NCBI GenBank assembly: GCA_001598975.1
Contig: BBXU01002926.1
Span: 1 to 16,239 of the forward strand
Direction of reading: 5' to 3'
Source: Parachlorella kessleri
Lineage: Eukaryota > Chlorophyta > Trebouxiophyceae > Chlorellales > Chlorellaceae
Length of the DNA stretch: 16,239 bases
The notes beneath the pieces are model-generated. The model had not been told where the DNA came from and ran no database searches. It saw only the letters and a program-made list of their open reading frames with translations. This document shows, piece by piece, positions 16,175 through 16,239 of the stretch; position 1 is the first letter of the stretch; each line of letters opens with the position of its first letter. A program made the translations under genes and the position numbers.

Positions 16175-16239
<65 letters not shown>
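16175..16239 (+). repeat. (AC)n microsatellite, n about 32
   Basis: Uninterrupted AC dinucleotide to the last bases of the window. Its position at the very end suggests that the window or contig stops at a hard-to-assemble repeat. Confidence 0.97.

Overview
The window looks like nuclear DNA of a unicellular green alga, most likely a chlamydomonadalean (volvocalean) chlorophyte. The genes are split into many short exons with clean GT-AG borders (donors GTGAGG, GTGAGT and GTGCGT; acceptors TGCAG). Coding exons are GC-rich and the proteins carry Ala, Gln and Ser runs. Two plastid-lineage families are present (YLMG/YggT and a plant-like GDPD). The genus cannot be fixed from sequence alone; Haematococcus-like repeat-rich genomes fit, but that is a guess. 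No bacterial operon, rRNA, tRNA or CRISPR array was found.

Layout. (1) 1-1678, + strand: the 3' part of a eukaryotic-type CDP-diacylglycerol synthase, 4 exons, 5' end outside the window. (2) 1679-2811: intergenic, with decayed coding-like pieces and one dispersed-repeat fragment. (3) 2812-7415, + strand: a complete 8-exon, membrane-anchored glycerophosphodiester phosphodiesterase of 429 residues. (4) 7416-10111: repeat-rich gap holding a 440-bp dispersed repeat, a broken minus-strand ORF, G-rich DNA and an orphan copy of the last YLMG exon. (5) 10112-11661, + strand: a 4-exon gene for a 279-residue Gln-rich helical-repeat protein. (6) 11662-13155: intergenic, with the second copy of the dispersed repeat. 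(7) 14186-13156, - strand: a complete 2-exon YLMG/YggT-family plastid membrane protein. (8) 14833-15610, + strand: the first three coding exons of glyoxalase I. It is divergent from YLMG, and its remaining exons are not recognisable before the window ends in a C-rich tract and an (AC)n microsatellite.

All exon junctions below were phased by hand, and each joins in frame across the expected family sequence. Genes 1 and 3 both act on glycerophospholipids (making CDP-DAG; hydrolysing glycerophosphodiesters), sit in tandem and may be unrelated in regulation. YLMG and GLO1 share a 646-bp divergent intergenic region.

The most unusual signal is structural. In three of the five genes, introns contain degenerate tandem copies of the adjoining exon edge including its splice site. 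These are repeated acceptors upstream of exons, repeated donors downstream of exons, and one near-complete exon copy. The GDPD gene has four such clusters, GLO1 has two, and the CDP-DAG synthase has one. A related short duplication of a coding end lies beside the orphan YLMG exon. This may be a genome habit of intron growth by tandem duplication at exon borders and a source of cryptic or alternative splicing.
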